Below are positions 21,205 through 30,570 of a stretch of DNA of 64,000 nt, one piece after another; position 1 is the first letter of the stretch; each line of letters opens with the position of its first letter. A program made the position numbers and the translations under genes. Origin of the DNA: JACVRW01 sp963734025 (GTDB lineage: Bacteria > Actinomycetota > Thermoleophilia > Solirubrobacterales > Thermoleophilaceae); NCBI GenBank assembly GCA_963734025.1, contig CAVTFR010000009.1, positions 1 through 64,000 of the forward strand, in the 5' to 3' direction. The notes beneath the pieces are model-generated. The model worked only from the letters and a program-made list of their open reading frames with translations, searched no databases and was not told the origin of the DNA.

Positions 21205-21798
21205 CTCCGGCCGCCGCCGCCGAGCGTGCGGCGGGCGAGCAGGGCGAGGTCGTCCGCGATACGCCGCGCCGACAGGCCGCGCTCGACGCTGATGCTGGAA
21301 CACGTCTGGGGCGAGCGGCGCGAGCAGCGCGTCCACCAGGGCGCGGTTCGAGCCGAGGCCGGCCTCGTCGAGCAGCGTGCCCACATGCAGCGCCCAGGCC
21401 GAGTAGGCGCCGGGCTCGTAGCGGCGCCCACCGATCTCGCCCGCGAGCGCCAGGTGGCCGTGGCGCTCGAGCAGCCGGACCATCGCCCGGTAGAAGGCCG
21501 CCAGACGTTCCGCCGGGGGCGCACCGGGGCCGAGTGGAGGACGGCCGCGCAGCAGCTGCTCCTGGAGCGCGCGCTCGTGCTCGTCGAGCAGCGCCGCGGC
21601 GATTGATGCGACGTCCGGGTAGCGGCGGTAGAGAGTTCCCTTGCCGACGCCCGCAGCGGCGGCGATCGACTCCATCGTGACGTCGCGGCCGCCGCTCTCC
21701 GCGAACAGCCGCGCGGCCGCCTCGAGCACGCGCGTCCGGTTGCGCGCCGCATCCGCGCGCTCGGGAGCCGGCGGACCGGATGCGAGCGGCAGCTCCAT
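21201..21798 (-). pseudogene. TetR-family repressor with a one-base frameshift
   Basis: Residues 20-65 hold the TetR helix-turn-helix (RVLEAAARLFAESGGRDVTM, then IAAAAGVGKGTLYRRY). The frame continues through LLAPLAPDVFQHQR. At about 21285 one extra base moves it off; the next frame continues VERGLSARRIADDLALLARR and stops at 21201. Total length 598 bases is 3n+1, consistent with one inserted base and a 198-residue protein. The damage affects only the last 28 residues, so the protein might still work, or the base may be a sequencing error. It faces the DMT transporter with two operators between them. Confidence 0.75.
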
Positions 21799-21817
21799 TC
21801 TCCCATGGTACGCGACT

Positions 21818-21838
21818 AACCGGACGCAGCGTCCAGTT
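21818..21838. promoter_or_regulatory. Inverted-repeat operator 1 (TetR)
   Basis: AACCGGACGCAGCGTCCAGTT: 10-base arms around one central base with one mismatched pair. Lies 20 bases upstream of the TetR ATG. Confidence 0.65.
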
Positions 21839-21850
21839 ATCACTAAGGTT

Positions 21851-21871
21851 AAGTGGACGCTCAGTCCACTT
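21851..21871. promoter_or_regulatory. Inverted-repeat operator 2 (TetR)
   Basis: AAGTGGAC-GCTCA-GTCCACTT: perfect 8-base arms, 21 bases long, centred 33 bases (about three helical turns) from operator 1 and ending 15 bases before the transporter ATG. Both sites share a GGAC...GTCC core. Likely bound by the divergent TetR protein to control itself and the transporter. Confidence 0.7.
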
Positions 21872-21886
21872 GAACAGGAGTCGACC

Positions 21887-22816
21887 ATGGAGGCCCTCGC
21901 ACTACCGTTCCTGCTCCTCGTCGGAAGCCTGCTGGCGCTGCAAGCCGCGGCGAACGTCCAGCTCTCGGCCGCGATGGCGAGCCCGTTCGGCGCCTCCACG
22001 CTGCAGCTCGGCATCGGCGCCGGGCTGCTGTTGCTGCTCGCTGCCCTGGGCGGATCGCTCGGCGCGCTCGGCCTGCTCGGCGACGCGGAGCCGTGGGAGC
22101 TCGCCGGCGGGCTGGGCAGCGCCCTCTACATCACATCGGGGATCCTGCTGTTCCCGCGGCTGGGAGCGGTGGTGACGGTGGCGCTGTGGATCGCAGGCCA
22201 GATGCTCGCCTCGCTTGCGCTCGACGGCTTCGGCTGGCTGGGCGTGGAGCCCGAGACGCTCGGGCTCACGGAGCTCGCCGGCGCCGTGGCGGTTCTGATC
22301 GGAGCGGCGCTGATCGTACGCGCGCAAGTGGAGTCGCCCGGGTCAGGCGCCCTGCCACGTGTACGCGCCGGCTGGCCCGCGCTCGGCCTGCTCGCGGGAG
22401 CGGCCCTGCCGGTCCAGGGGGCTGTCAACGCGGAGCTGCGCGCCGACCTCGATGCGCCGCTCGCGGTCGCGGCGCTCTCCTTCCTCGTCGCCACCGCGGC
22501 CATGGGCCTGCTGCTGGCGCTCTCGCTCGCGCGCACGGACGCGCAGCGCCCGCGGCTTGGCCCGCTCCGCGGCGTGCCCTGGTGGGGCTGGCTCGGCGGC
22601 CTCGTGGGAGCCATCTACGTGACCGCGGTTTTCTCGCTGATTCCCGAGATCGGCGCCGCGGCGACGATCGCGCTCACCGTCGGCGGTCAGCAGATCGCCT
22701 CCGTGTTCGTCGACCGCCACGGCCTGTTCAGGTTGCCGCGGCGGTGCGTGTCGGGGCTGCGGCTGGCCGCCGTCGGCGCCCTGCTCGCGGGCGTGGCTCT
22801 GATTCAGCTGGCGTAG
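21887..22816 (+). CDS. DMT-superfamily transporter (DUF606/YdcZ-like)
   Basis: A 309-residue membrane protein with about ten hydrophobic helices arranged as two repeats. Each repeat starts with a helix containing Q-A-A-x-N-x-x-L (LQAAANVQLSAAM; VQGAVNAELRADL) and contains GALYI/GAIYVT-type motifs (LGSALYITSGILL; LVGAIYVTAVFSLIPEIGAA). This is the duplicated DUF606/YdcZ arrangement of the drug/metabolite transporter superfamily. The substrate is unknown; control by a TetR repressor suggests efflux of a small effector. AGGAG lies 7 bases before the ATG. Confidence 0.82.
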   Translation: MEALALPFLLLVGSLLALQAAANVQLSAAMASPFGASTLQLGIGAGLLLLLAALGGSLGALGLLGDAEPWELAGGLGSALYITSGILLFPRLGAVVTVALWIAGQMLASLALDGFGWLGVEPETLGLTELAGAVAVLIGAALIVRAQVESPGSGALPRVRAGWPALGLLAGAALPVQGAVNAELRADLDAPLAVAALSFLVATAAMGLLLALSLARTDAQRPRLGPLRGVPWWGWLGGLVGAIYVTAVFSLIPEIGAAATIALTVGGQQIASVFVDRHGLFRLPRRCVSGLRLAAVGALLAGVALIQLA

Positions 22817-22818
22817 CT

Positions 22819-25800
22819 CTACATCAACGGCCGCTGGGCCGAGCTGTCGGGCTCGAGCTTGTCGTACTCGAGGTCGAGCGCGACGCGCACGATGCGCGCC
22901 TGCTCGCGCTTGTGCGCCGCCGAGTAGCCCTCGCCAGGCGCGGCCCGCAGCTGGCGGCCGACGTAGTCGTAGGCGAGCCGCTCCGGCAGGATGCTCGCCA
23001 TCCGGCGGCGCATGAAGGCGCGCGCTCCCATGTTGCGCGGCTCCTCCTGCACCCAGACCACGCGCTCGAGGTTCGGATAGCTCTCGAGCAGCTCGATCAG
23101 CTCGGTCTCCGGGAACGGGTAGAGCAGCTCGACGCGCGCCACCGCGATGTGGTCCTGCTGCTCGCGCTCGTCGTGGTCGGCGATGTCGTAGTAGATCTTG
23201 CCCGAGCACAGCACGAGCTTGGTCACGCGGTCGCGGTCGGCGTCGCCTGCGAAACGCGGGTCGTCGAGCACCCGCTCGAAGCTCCCCTCGGCAAGCTCCT
23301 CGAGCGTCGAGGTGGCGGCCGGGAGCCGCAGCAGGCTCTTCGGCGTCATCACGATCAGCGGGCGCGCCTTCGACACGAGCGCCTGGCGGCGCAGCAGATG
23401 GAAGTACTGCGCCGGCGTCGTGACGTTGGCGACGCGCATGTTCCCCTCGGCGGCCGCCTGCAGGAAGCGCTCGAGGCGAGCGCTCGAATGCTCCGGCCCC
23501 GAGCCCTCGTAGCCGTGCGGCAGCAGCAGCGACATGCGCGTCGTCTGGCCCCACTTGGCGAGCCCGGACACGAGGAACTGGTCGATGATCACCTGGGCCG
23601 AGTTGACGAAGTCGCCGAACTGCGCCTCCCATAGGACGAGCGCATCGGGAGCCTGCACCGAGTAGCCGTACTCGAAGCCGACGCAGGCCTGCTCGGACAG
23701 CGGGCTGTTGTGCAGCTCGAAGGGCGCGTTGGCGTCGCGCAGGTGCTGCAGGGGGCACCAGCGCTCGCCGGTCTGGGCGTCGTGGAGGACGGCATGGCGC
23801 TGGCTGAAGGTGCCGCGCTCGGTGTCCTGGCCCGTCAGCCGCACCGGCACCCCGAGCGCCAGCAGGGACGCGAACGCGAGCGCCTCGGCATGGGCCCAGT
23901 CGACCGTGGCGCCTTCGTCGAAGACCGCCCGGCGGCGGTCGAGGAAGGGCTTCAGCTTGCGGTGCACGGTGAACTCGTCCGGCACGCGGAGCAGCTGCTC
24001 GCCGAGCGCGCGCAGCGTTTCCTCGGCCACGGTCGTGCGCGGCTCGCGGCTCATCGTCCGGTCGAGCTCGATCTCGCCCGTCTCCGGCGGGCCGCCCATC
24101 GACTGCCTGAGCTCCTGGTGGGCATCGCCCACCTTCGCGTAGGCCTCCTCGGCCATCCGCTCCGCTTCCTCCGCGCTGACGATGCCCTCGGCCTGGAGCT
24201 GCTCGGCGTAGAGCTTGCGCACCGGCGGGTGCTTCTTGATCAGCGCGTACATCTGCGGCTGCGTGTAGGCGGGCTCGTCCGTCTCGTTGTGGCCGAAGCG
24301 GCGGTAGCCGATCAGGTCGACGAGCGCGTCGCGGCCGAAGGTCTGGCGGAAGTCGGTCGCGAGCCGGACCGCCGAGATGCAGGCCTCCACGTCGTCGGCG
24401 TTCACGTGGATGATGGGGATGTCGTAGCCCTTGGCCGGGTCGGAGGCGTAGCGCGTCGAACGGCTCTCCTCCGGGTCGGTCGTGAAGCCGAGCTGGTTGT
24501 TGGCGATCACGTGGATGGTGCCGCCGGTGCTGTAGCCGGGCAGCGCCTGCAGGTTGAGAGTCTCGGCGACGATTCCCTGTCCCGGGAAGGCGGCGTCGCC
24601 GTGGATCAGGACCGGCACGACGGCGTTCGTGTCGTGCGTGAGCTCGCGCGCCTTGCGGCTCGTCTGGTCGGCGCGGGCGCGTCCCTCGATCACCGGGTTG
24701 ACGTACTCGAGGTGGCTCGGGTTGGGCGACAGCGTGACGGTCACGCCGCGCCCCGAGCTCGTCGCGTATGTGCCGCTGGCGCCGTAGTGGTACTTGACGT
24801 CGCCCGTGCCGCCCTCCGGCGCGGCCGTGTCGACCGAGAGCGTCTGTTCGCCCTCGAACTCGGCCAGGATCGCCTCGTAGGGCCGGCCGACCGTGTGAGC
24901 GAGCACGTTGAGGCGGCCTCGGTGCGCCATGCCGAGCACGACCTCGCGGGCGCCCTCGGCGGAGGTCAGCTCGATCACCTCGTCGAGTATCGGGACGAGC
25001 GTGTCGAGGCCCTCGATCGAGAACTGCTTCTTGCCGAGGAACGCCTTGTGCAGGTAGTTCTCGAGCGCCTCGACCTCGGACAGCCGCTGCAGCAGCCTCC
25101 GCTTCGCCTCGTCCGGGAGCCGTTCGCGATAGCGGCCGCACTCGATCGCTTGGCGCAGCCACACGCGCTGCTCGTGGTCGGAGATGTGCTCGATCTCGTA
25201 GGCGATCGTGCCCGTGTAGGTCTCGCGCAGCCCCGGCAGGGCCTCGGCGAAGGTGTCGCCCGGGACGGCCACACGCAGCACCGAGGCCGGGATGCGGCGC
25301 ATGAGCTCGTCGTTCAGGTTGACCGTGGCCGGGTCGAGGGCCGGGTCGCCGACCGGCGCCGAGCCGAGCGGGTCGAGCCGGGCGGCGAGATGCCCATGCA
25401 TGCGATGCGCCTTGACGACCGAGGTGGCGGCCTGGACCGCCTGCAGCAGTGCCGCGTCGGCGACCGGCGCGGCCGCGGGGACGGCGGCCGCCGGTACCGG
25501 CTCGGCGGCGGTGACCGCCGCCGCGCTCGCCGGTCCCTGCGCCACCCCCGGAAGCTCGAGCGCCTGGAAGACGCCCTCGTAGAAGCCGTCCTCGCCCTGC
25601 AGGAGCTCGTCGATCCGGCGCAGGAACGCACCCGACTCCGCGCCTTGGATGACGCGGTGGTCGTAGGTGCTCGTCATCGTCATGACCTTCTGGACGCCGA
25701 GCTCTGAGAGCTTGTCCGGGTCGACCGCCGTGAGGCCGGGCGGGTAGCCGATCGCACCCGTGGCGACGATCGTGCCCTGGCCGGGCATCAGCCGCGGCAC

Positions 25801-27195
25801 GCTCGCCACGGTCCCGATCCCGCCCGGGTTCGTGAGCGTGATGTTGGCGCCCTGGTAGGCGTCCGGCTGCAGCGTGTTGTCGCGCGCGCCGACGACGAGC
25901 TCGTCGTAGCGCGCGGCGAAGGTCGCGAAGTCCATCTCGCTTGCGTCGCGCAGCACCGGCACGACGAGCGAGCGCGTGCCGTCCTTGCGCTCGACGTCGA
26001 CGGCGAGACCGAGGCTCGTGCTGCCTGGCGCCACGCGCTGCGGCTTGCCGTCCTGCTCCGCGTAGCCGTGGCCCATCACCGGCATGTCGCGGGCCGCCTG
26101 GACGATCGCCCACGCGATCAGGTGCGTGAACGAGAGCTTCTTTCCGCTCGCCTTCAGCTCTCTGCGGCGGCCGTCGAGCACGTCGACCGGCAGCGTGCGG
26201 AAGCTCGTGGCCGTCGGGATCGAGCGGCTCTCGTTCATGAACTTGACGAGCGTCGCCGCGGGTCCGCGGATCGGCGACGTCTTGCCGGCGGCCGGCTCCG
26301 CCTGGGGTGCGGCGGGCGCGCCGTTGCCCTCGACCGCTGCCAGTACGTCCTCCTTCGTGACCCGACCACGCGGTCCGGTGCCCGGAATCGAGTCGACGTC
26401 GACGCCGTGGGCGCTCGCGATCCGGCTCGCCACCGGGGTGGCGTTGCCGCCGTTGCCGGAGGTTGTTTCCGGTGCGTCCGGCTCAGTGGGCTGCGCGGCA
26501 GGCTGGACGGGTCCGTTCGTTGCGGCCGCGGGCGCCCCCGCGCCCGCTGCGATCCGGCACAGGACGGAGCCGACGCTCACGGTCTCGTCGGCCTCGACCA
26601 GGACCTCCTTGACCGTTCCGGCAACGGGCGAGGGGACCTCGGCGTCGACCTTGTCCGTCGAGATCTCGACGAGCGGGTCGTCAACCGCCACAGTGTCACC
26701 CGGCCCCACCCGCCACTCGAGCACGGTGCCCTCGGCGACCGAGTCGCCCATCTCCGGGAAGGCGACGTCGACGAGCTCGCCCTCGGGCTCAGGCGCCGCG
26801 GCGGCCGCGGGCTCCCCGGCAGGTTCAGACGCCGCGGCGTCCGCCGGTTCCTCGGCATGCTCGGGCTCCTCGGCGGGCGGCGCCTCCTTCGCTGCCGGCT
26901 CGGCGGCCGGCTCGTCCGGCTCGGCAGCGGCGGGCGCCTCGCCGTTCGGGTCGATCTCCCCCAGCACGGCGCCGACCTGAACGGTCGAGTCCGGCTCGGC
27001 GAGGATCTTCACCAATGTGCCCGCCGCCGGGGAGGGGACCTCGGCGTCGACCTTGTCCGTCGAGATCTCGACGAGCGGCTCGTCCTGCTCAACGCGATCG
27101 CCAACCTCTTTCAGCCACTCGAGGACGGTGCCCTCGGTGACCGACTCCCCCATCTGGGGCATGGTTATCTGCACGGTCGCTGCCCGCGTGGCCAT
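22819..27195 (-). CDS. kgd: Fused E2-E1 2-oxoglutarate dehydrogenase with two lipoyl domains
   Basis: A 1458-residue multifunctional TCA-cycle enzyme. Lipoyl domain 1 is residues 7-82 (lipoyl Lys48 in EISTDKVDAEV), lipoyl domain 2 is 140-215 (Lys182, same motif), and Ala/Pro/Glu linkers separate them. A peripheral-subunit-binding domain follows (about 253-288: PVASRIASAHGVDVDS), then the succinyltransferase catalytic domain (about 310-535, His513 in YDHRVIQGAESG). The thiamine-diphosphate E1 domain (about 590-1450) has GMAHRGRLNVLAHTVG, HYGASGTYATSSGRGV and HGDAAFPGQGIVAETLNLQA. Mycobacterial Kgd and corynebacterial OdhA have the E2-E1 fusion but lack lipoyl domains; here E2 is complete. It converges on the DMT transporter two bases away. 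Confidence 0.93.
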   Translation of the reverse strand: MATRAATVQITMPQMGESVTEGTVLEWLKEVGDRVEQDEPLVEISTDKVDAEVPSPAAGTLVKILAEPDSTVQVGAVLGEIDPNGEAPAAAEPDEPAAEPAAKEAPPAEEPEHAEEPADAAASEPAGEPAAAAAPEPEGELVDVAFPEMGDSVAEGTVLEWRVGPGDTVAVDDPLVEISTDKVDAEVPSPVAGTVKEVLVEADETVSVGSVLCRIAAGAGAPAAATNGPVQPAAQPTEPDAPETTSGNGGNATPVASRIASAHGVDVDSIPGTGPRGRVTKEDVLAAVEGNGAPAAPQAEPAAGKTSPIRGPAATLVKFMNESRSIPTATSFRTLPVDVLDGRRRELKASGKKLSFTHLIAWAIVQAARDMPVMGHGYAEQDGKPQRVAPGSTSLGLAVDVERKDGTRSLVVPVLRDASEMDFATFAARYDELVVGARDNTLQPDAYQGANITLTNPGGIGTVASVPRLMPGQGTIVATGAIGYPPGLTAVDPDKLSELGVQKVMTMTSTYDHRVIQGAESGAFLRRIDELLQGEDGFYEGVFQALELPGVAQGPASAAAVTAAEPVPAAAVPAAAPVADAALLQAVQAATSVVKAHRMHGHLAARLDPLGSAPVGDPALDPATVNLNDELMRRIPASVLRVAVPGDTFAEALPGLRETYTGTIAYEIEHISDHEQRVWLRQAIECGRYRERLPDEAKRRLLQRLSEVEALENYLHKAFLGKKQFSIEGLDTLVPILDEVIELTSAEGAREVVLGMAHRGRLNVLAHTVGRPYEAILAEFEGEQTLSVDTAAPEGGTGDVKYHYGASGTYATSSGRGVTVTLSPNPSHLEYVNPVIEGRARADQTSRKARELTHDTNAVVPVLIHGDAAFPGQGIVAETLNLQALPGYSTGGTIHVIANNQLGFTTDPEESRSTRYASDPAKGYDIPIIHVNADDVEACISAVRLATDFRQTFGRDALVDLIGYRRFGHNETDEPAYTQPQMYALIKKHPPVRKLYAEQLQAEGIVSAEEAERMAEEAYAKVGDAHQELRQSMGGPPETGEIELDRTMSREPRTTVAEETLRALGEQLLRVPDEFTVHRKLKPFLDRRRAVFDEGATVDWAHAEALAFASLLALGVPVRLTGQDTERGTFSQRHAVLHDAQTGERWCPLQHLRDANAPFELHNSPLSEQACVGFEYGYSVQAPDALVLWEAQFGDFVNSAQVIIDQFLVSGLAKWGQTTRMSLLLPHGYEGSGPEHSSARLERFLQAAAEGNMRVANVTTPAQYFHLLRRQALVSKARPLIVMTPKSLLRLPAATSTLEELAEGSFERVLDDPRFAGDADRDRVTKLVLCSGKIYYDIADHDEREQQDHIAVARVELLYPFPETELIELLESYPNLERVVWVQEEPRNMGARAFMRRRMASILPERLAYDYVGRQLRAAPGEGYSAAHKREQARIVRVALDLEYDKLEPDSSAQRPLM

Positions 27196-27324
27196 CCGAA
27201 CCTCAACTGTAGCCCGGCCGCGGCCGCTCGGCGTTTCGTGAACGTCATGAACCGCGGCGAGCCCGCGTCGCGGATGCCAGGGCGGCGAGGTTGATGCCGG
27301 TCACCGCCGGTAGCGTGCGCGCCG

Positions 27325-28893
27325 GTGAGCGAGCGGCGCCTCAAGTTCTGGGGCTGGGGTTTCGAGGACCAGCAGCCCACGGAGGCCACAGTCGCGGAGG
27401 CCGCGCGCGGCGCGCGCAAGCAGCTCGGATTCGGCCCGACAGAGATCGAGGCACCCGCGCGGCTCCAGGATCTCGAGCTTCCGCCGCCTCGGATGGAGCC
27501 GCCGGAGTCACTCCGCGGCATCTGCCGCAGCGATCCGTACGAGCGCGCCTCACACGCCTACGGCAAGTCCTATCGCGACGTCGTGCGTGCCTTCCGCGGA
27601 CGTTTCGACCACCTGCCCGACGTGGTCGCGCACCCGGCCGGCGAGGCGGAGCTGGAGGCGCTCCTCGACTGGTGCGAGAGCGCCGGCGCCGCCGCCATCC
27701 CGTTCGGCGGCGGCACGAGCGTGGTCGGCGGGGTAGAGCCTGCGGTCGGCGACGCGTATGCGGGTGTCGTGACGATCGATCTCAAGCGACTCGATCGCGT
27801 GCTCGACGTGGACCCGCTGTCGCAGGCGGCCCGCATCCAGGCGGGCGCCACCGGCCCGCGGCTCGAGGAGCAGCTGCGCGAGCACGGCCTGACGTTGCGC
27901 CACTACCCGCAGTCGTTCGAGTACTCGACGCTCGGAGGCTGGATCGCGACGCGCGCGGGCGGACACTTCGCGACGCTCGGCACCCATATCGACGACTTCG
28001 TCGAGTCGGTGCGGGCGCTCACGCCACGGGGGCTCTGGGAGAGCCGGCGGGTGCCAGGCTCCGGGGCGGGACCGAGCCCGGACCGGATGCTGATCGGCTC
28101 CGAGGGCATCCTCGGCGTGATCACCGAGGCATGGGTCCGTGTGCGCGAGCGGCCGCGCTTCAAGACGTCGGCCGCGGCGACCTTCGGCTCATTCGCGGCC
28201 GGCGCCGAGGCGGTGCGAGCCATCGCTCAGTCGGGGCTTCATCCCTCCAACTGCCGGTTGCTCGATCCGGGGGAGGCGGGCCTCACCGGCGCAGCGGCCG
28301 AGGGCCGTGCGCTGCTGGTGCTCGGCTTCGAGTCGGCCGATCACCCTCTCGACGCCTGGATGGGTCGCGCGGCCGAGCTGTGCCGCGACCACGGGGGCGA
28401 GGTCTCCGAGGAGCGGCGCGACCCAGCCGCCGATACGTGGCGCGACGCCTTCCTGCAGATGCCCTACCTGCGCGACACGCTGATCGCCGGCGGCGTCCTC
28501 GCCGAGACGTTCGAGACGGCGATCACCTGGGATCGCTTCGAGGAGTTCGTGGACGGGGTGCGCTCGCACGCGCTCGAGGCGCTCGGCGAAGGGAGGGTCA
28601 CCTGCCGGCTCACCCACGTGTATCCGGACGGCGCCGCGCCCTACTTCACCGTGCTTGCCGACGCCCGGCGCGGCGACGAGCTCGCCCAGTGGGAGGAGGT
28701 CAAGGCGGCCGCCTCCGAGGCGATCCTCGCCGCCGGCGGGACGATCACCCACCATCACGCGGTGGGGCGGGACCACCGCCCCTGGTACGACCGTCAGCGC
28801 CCCGAGCCGTTCGCGGCAGCGCTGCGAGCGGCGAAGGCCGCCGTCGACCCCGCCGGGATGCTCAACCCCGGCGTGCTCATCGACCCGTCCTAG
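27325..28893 (+). CDS. FAD-linked oxidase, alkyldihydroxyacetonephosphate synthase-like
   Basis: A 522-residue protein of the VAO/PCMH flavoprotein family: FAD-binding PFGGGTSVVGGVEP and AGATGPRLEEQLREHGLTLR, then QSFEYSTLGGWIATRAGG, GSEGILGVITEAWVRVRERP, and the C-terminal THHHAVGRDH and DPAGMLNPGVLI. The HHH motif and Tyr in PWYDRQRPEPF match the active site of AGPS-type enzymes (ether-lipid synthesis in eukaryotes). Bacterial members act on unknown substrates. GTG start at 27325. Followed by an MBL hydrolase after 19 bases. Confidence 0.85.
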   Translation: MSERRLKFWGWGFEDQQPTEATVAEAARGARKQLGFGPTEIEAPARLQDLELPPPRMEPPESLRGICRSDPYERASHAYGKSYRDVVRAFRGRFDHLPDVVAHPAGEAELEALLDWCESAGAAAIPFGGGTSVVGGVEPAVGDAYAGVVTIDLKRLDRVLDVDPLSQAARIQAGATGPRLEEQLREHGLTLRHYPQSFEYSTLGGWIATRAGGHFATLGTHIDDFVESVRALTPRGLWESRRVPGSGAGPSPDRMLIGSEGILGVITEAWVRVRERPRFKTSAAATFGSFAAGAEAVRAIAQSGLHPSNCRLLDPGEAGLTGAAAEGRALLVLGFESADHPLDAWMGRAAELCRDHGGEVSEERRDPAADTWRDAFLQMPYLRDTLIAGGVLAETFETAITWDRFEEFVDGVRSHALEALGEGRVTCRLTHVYPDGAAPYFTVLADARRGDELAQWEEVKAAASEAILAAGGTITHHHAVGRDHRPWYDRQRPEPFAAALRAAKAAVDPAGMLNPGVLIDPS

Positions 28894-28912
28894 CGCTGCC
28901 AAGATTGCGGCG

Positions 28913-29956
28913 GTGACCGCACGGCGTCGAGAGCTGGCCCGCGCCGACCGGGTGCTGCCGGGGCTGTGGCGTCTGCGCCTGCCGCTGCCCTGGCCGGGGG
29001 TCCCGCACGGCAACGCATACGCGATCGCCTCCGGCAGCGGCATCGTGCTCGTCGACACGGGCATCCACGAGCCCGGCTCGATGCGCCAGCTCGAGCGCGC
29101 CCTCGACCAGGCCGGCCTGCGGCTCGAGCACATCCGGCTCGTGGTCTGCACCCACGCGCACTCGGACCACTACGGCCAGGCCGCGCCGATCATCGAGGCG
29201 GCCGGATGCGAGCTCTGGATGCACCCGAACCACGCGCACGCGACGAAGACGGCCGCCGACCCGGACAAGGCCTTCGAGCGCCGCTTCGAGATCGCGCGCC
29301 AGAGCGGCGTGCCGGCGGCGGCGCTCGAGGAGTTCCGCGAGGCGCGCAGCGGACGCGACTACGGCATCGCGTCGATCGTCGAGCCGACGCGCGAGCTGCT
29401 CCCCGGCGTCGAGGTCCAGACGGACCTGGGAACCTGGCAGGTGTACGAGACGCCCGGCCACGCGCCGTCGCACGTAGTCCTCCACCAGCCCGAGCGCGGG
29501 CTGCTGCTTTCCGGCGATCATCTGCTCGGCCGCGTATCGCTCTTCTACGACCACGGCCACACGCCCGACCCGGCCGGCGAGTTCCTGTCGAGCCTCGACG
29601 TCGTCGACAAGCTCCCCGTCCAGCTCATCCTGGCCGGCCACGGCCGACCGGTCCGTGACGCGAGCGCGCTGATCGAGGCGAACCGGCGGGCCGTGCACGA
29701 GCGCCTGGACGGGATCCGGGCCGCGCTCACGGGCGGCCCACGCCCCGCCTTCGAGCTCGTACCCGAGGTGCTCCGATACGACCTGCCCACCCCGATGATG
29801 ATCGGCTGGGGCCTATCGGAGGTGCTCAGCTACCTGCAGCACCTCGAACTGGCCGGCGAGGTGCAGCGCGTCGGCGACGGCGAGGACGGCGAGCTGTGGA
29901 GGTTGCGTGCGCCCAGCGCCCGGAACCGGGAACATGTCCGTCATGGGATTCCTTGA
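28913..29956 (+). CDS. Metallo-beta-lactamase-fold hydrolase
   Basis: A 347-residue MBL-fold protein: YAIASGSGIVLVDTGIHEPG, metal motif VCTHAHSDHYGQA (HxHxDH), then ETPGHAPSHVVLHQPERGLL (third His), LLSGDHLLG (bridging Asp) and LILAGHGRPV. A C-terminal helical domain (about 255-340) resembles the winged-helix-like tail of LACTB2/RNase-Z-like enzymes (LSYLQHLELAGEVQRV). GTG start at 28913, 19 bases after the FAD oxidase, so probably one operon. Confidence 0.85.
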   Translation: MTARRRELARADRVLPGLWRLRLPLPWPGVPHGNAYAIASGSGIVLVDTGIHEPGSMRQLERALDQAGLRLEHIRLVVCTHAHSDHYGQAAPIIEAAGCELWMHPNHAHATKTAADPDKAFERRFEIARQSGVPAAALEEFREARSGRDYGIASIVEPTRELLPGVEVQTDLGTWQVYETPGHAPSHVVLHQPERGLLLSGDHLLGRVSLFYDHGHTPDPAGEFLSSLDVVDKLPVQLILAGHGRPVRDASALIEANRRAVHERLDGIRAALTGGPRPAFELVPEVLRYDLPTPMMIGWGLSEVLSYLQHLELAGEVQRVGDGEDGELWRLRAPSARNREHVRHGIP

Positions 29957-30542
29957 CCGTCTTTTCGGGCGCTCCTCGGAGCCGGCCGCTCCTGCGCGGA
30001 CGGAGCCGGAAGCCTCCCCGCAGCCGCCCGGGCAGCTGACCGACGAGCAGGCGCTCGAGCGTTACCGCTACCTCGTCCGCACCGCCCCTCCCGACAGGAT
30101 CGAGCAGGCGCACGAGGAGGCGTTCGCGGCAATGACGCCCGAGCAGCGCCGCAGGGCGCTCCAGGACCTGAGCGCCGAGGTCCCGGAGGACGAGCGCGCC
30201 ACGAGCGACGATCCGCGCTCGCTCGCGCGGATGGCGACCCGCGCCGAGCTGGGCCGCCCCGGCACGGTCGAGCGCGCCTTCGGCGGAGGGGGCATGCTCG
30301 GCGGCGCGGGCGGCGTGCTGCTCGGAAGCTTCGCGGCCGCCTTCGTCGGATCGACGATCGCCTCGGCGCTCTGGCAGGACTACGGGGAGAGTGGCGGCGA
30401 GGGCGGCGACCAGGGCGCGGAGGGGGACCAGGGCGCCGAGGCCGAGACGGGCGGCGACTCCGCTGACGCGGGCGGCGACTTCGGCGGCGGCGATTTCGGA
30501 GGCGGGGACGTCGGAGGCGGGGACTTCGGCGGTGGGTTCTGA
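29934..30542 (+). CDS. Hypothetical protein with membrane segment and glycine-rich tail
   Basis: A 202-residue protein overlapping the end of the MBL gene by 23 bases. The N-terminus MGFLDRLFGR is typical of membrane-proximal small proteins. A helical region follows (LERYRYLVRTAPPDRIEQAH, EEAFAAMTPEQRRRALQDLS), then one hydrophobic segment (GAGGVLLGSFAAAFVGSTIA), an acidic linker and a GGDFGGGDFGGG tail. Start may be ATG 29934 or 29943. No family recognised. Confidence 0.65.
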   Translation: MSVMGFLDRLFGRSSEPAAPARTEPEASPQPPGQLTDEQALERYRYLVRTAPPDRIEQAHEEAFAAMTPEQRRRALQDLSAEVPEDERATSDDPRSLARMATRAELGRPGTVERAFGGGGMLGGAGGVLLGSFAAAFVGSTIASALWQDYGESGGEGGDQGAEGDQGAEAETGGDSADAGGDFGGGDFGGGDVGGGDFGGGF

Positions 30543-30570
30543 GCGGCGCAGTGACGCCGCCACGGCGCGT

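Noticed and set aside
22343..26113. Very long Arg/Gly-rich frame of 1256 codons on the same strand as the 2-oxoglutarate dehydrogenase
   Set aside because: It is a shifted frame of the dehydrogenase with high-GC composition and no known motif.
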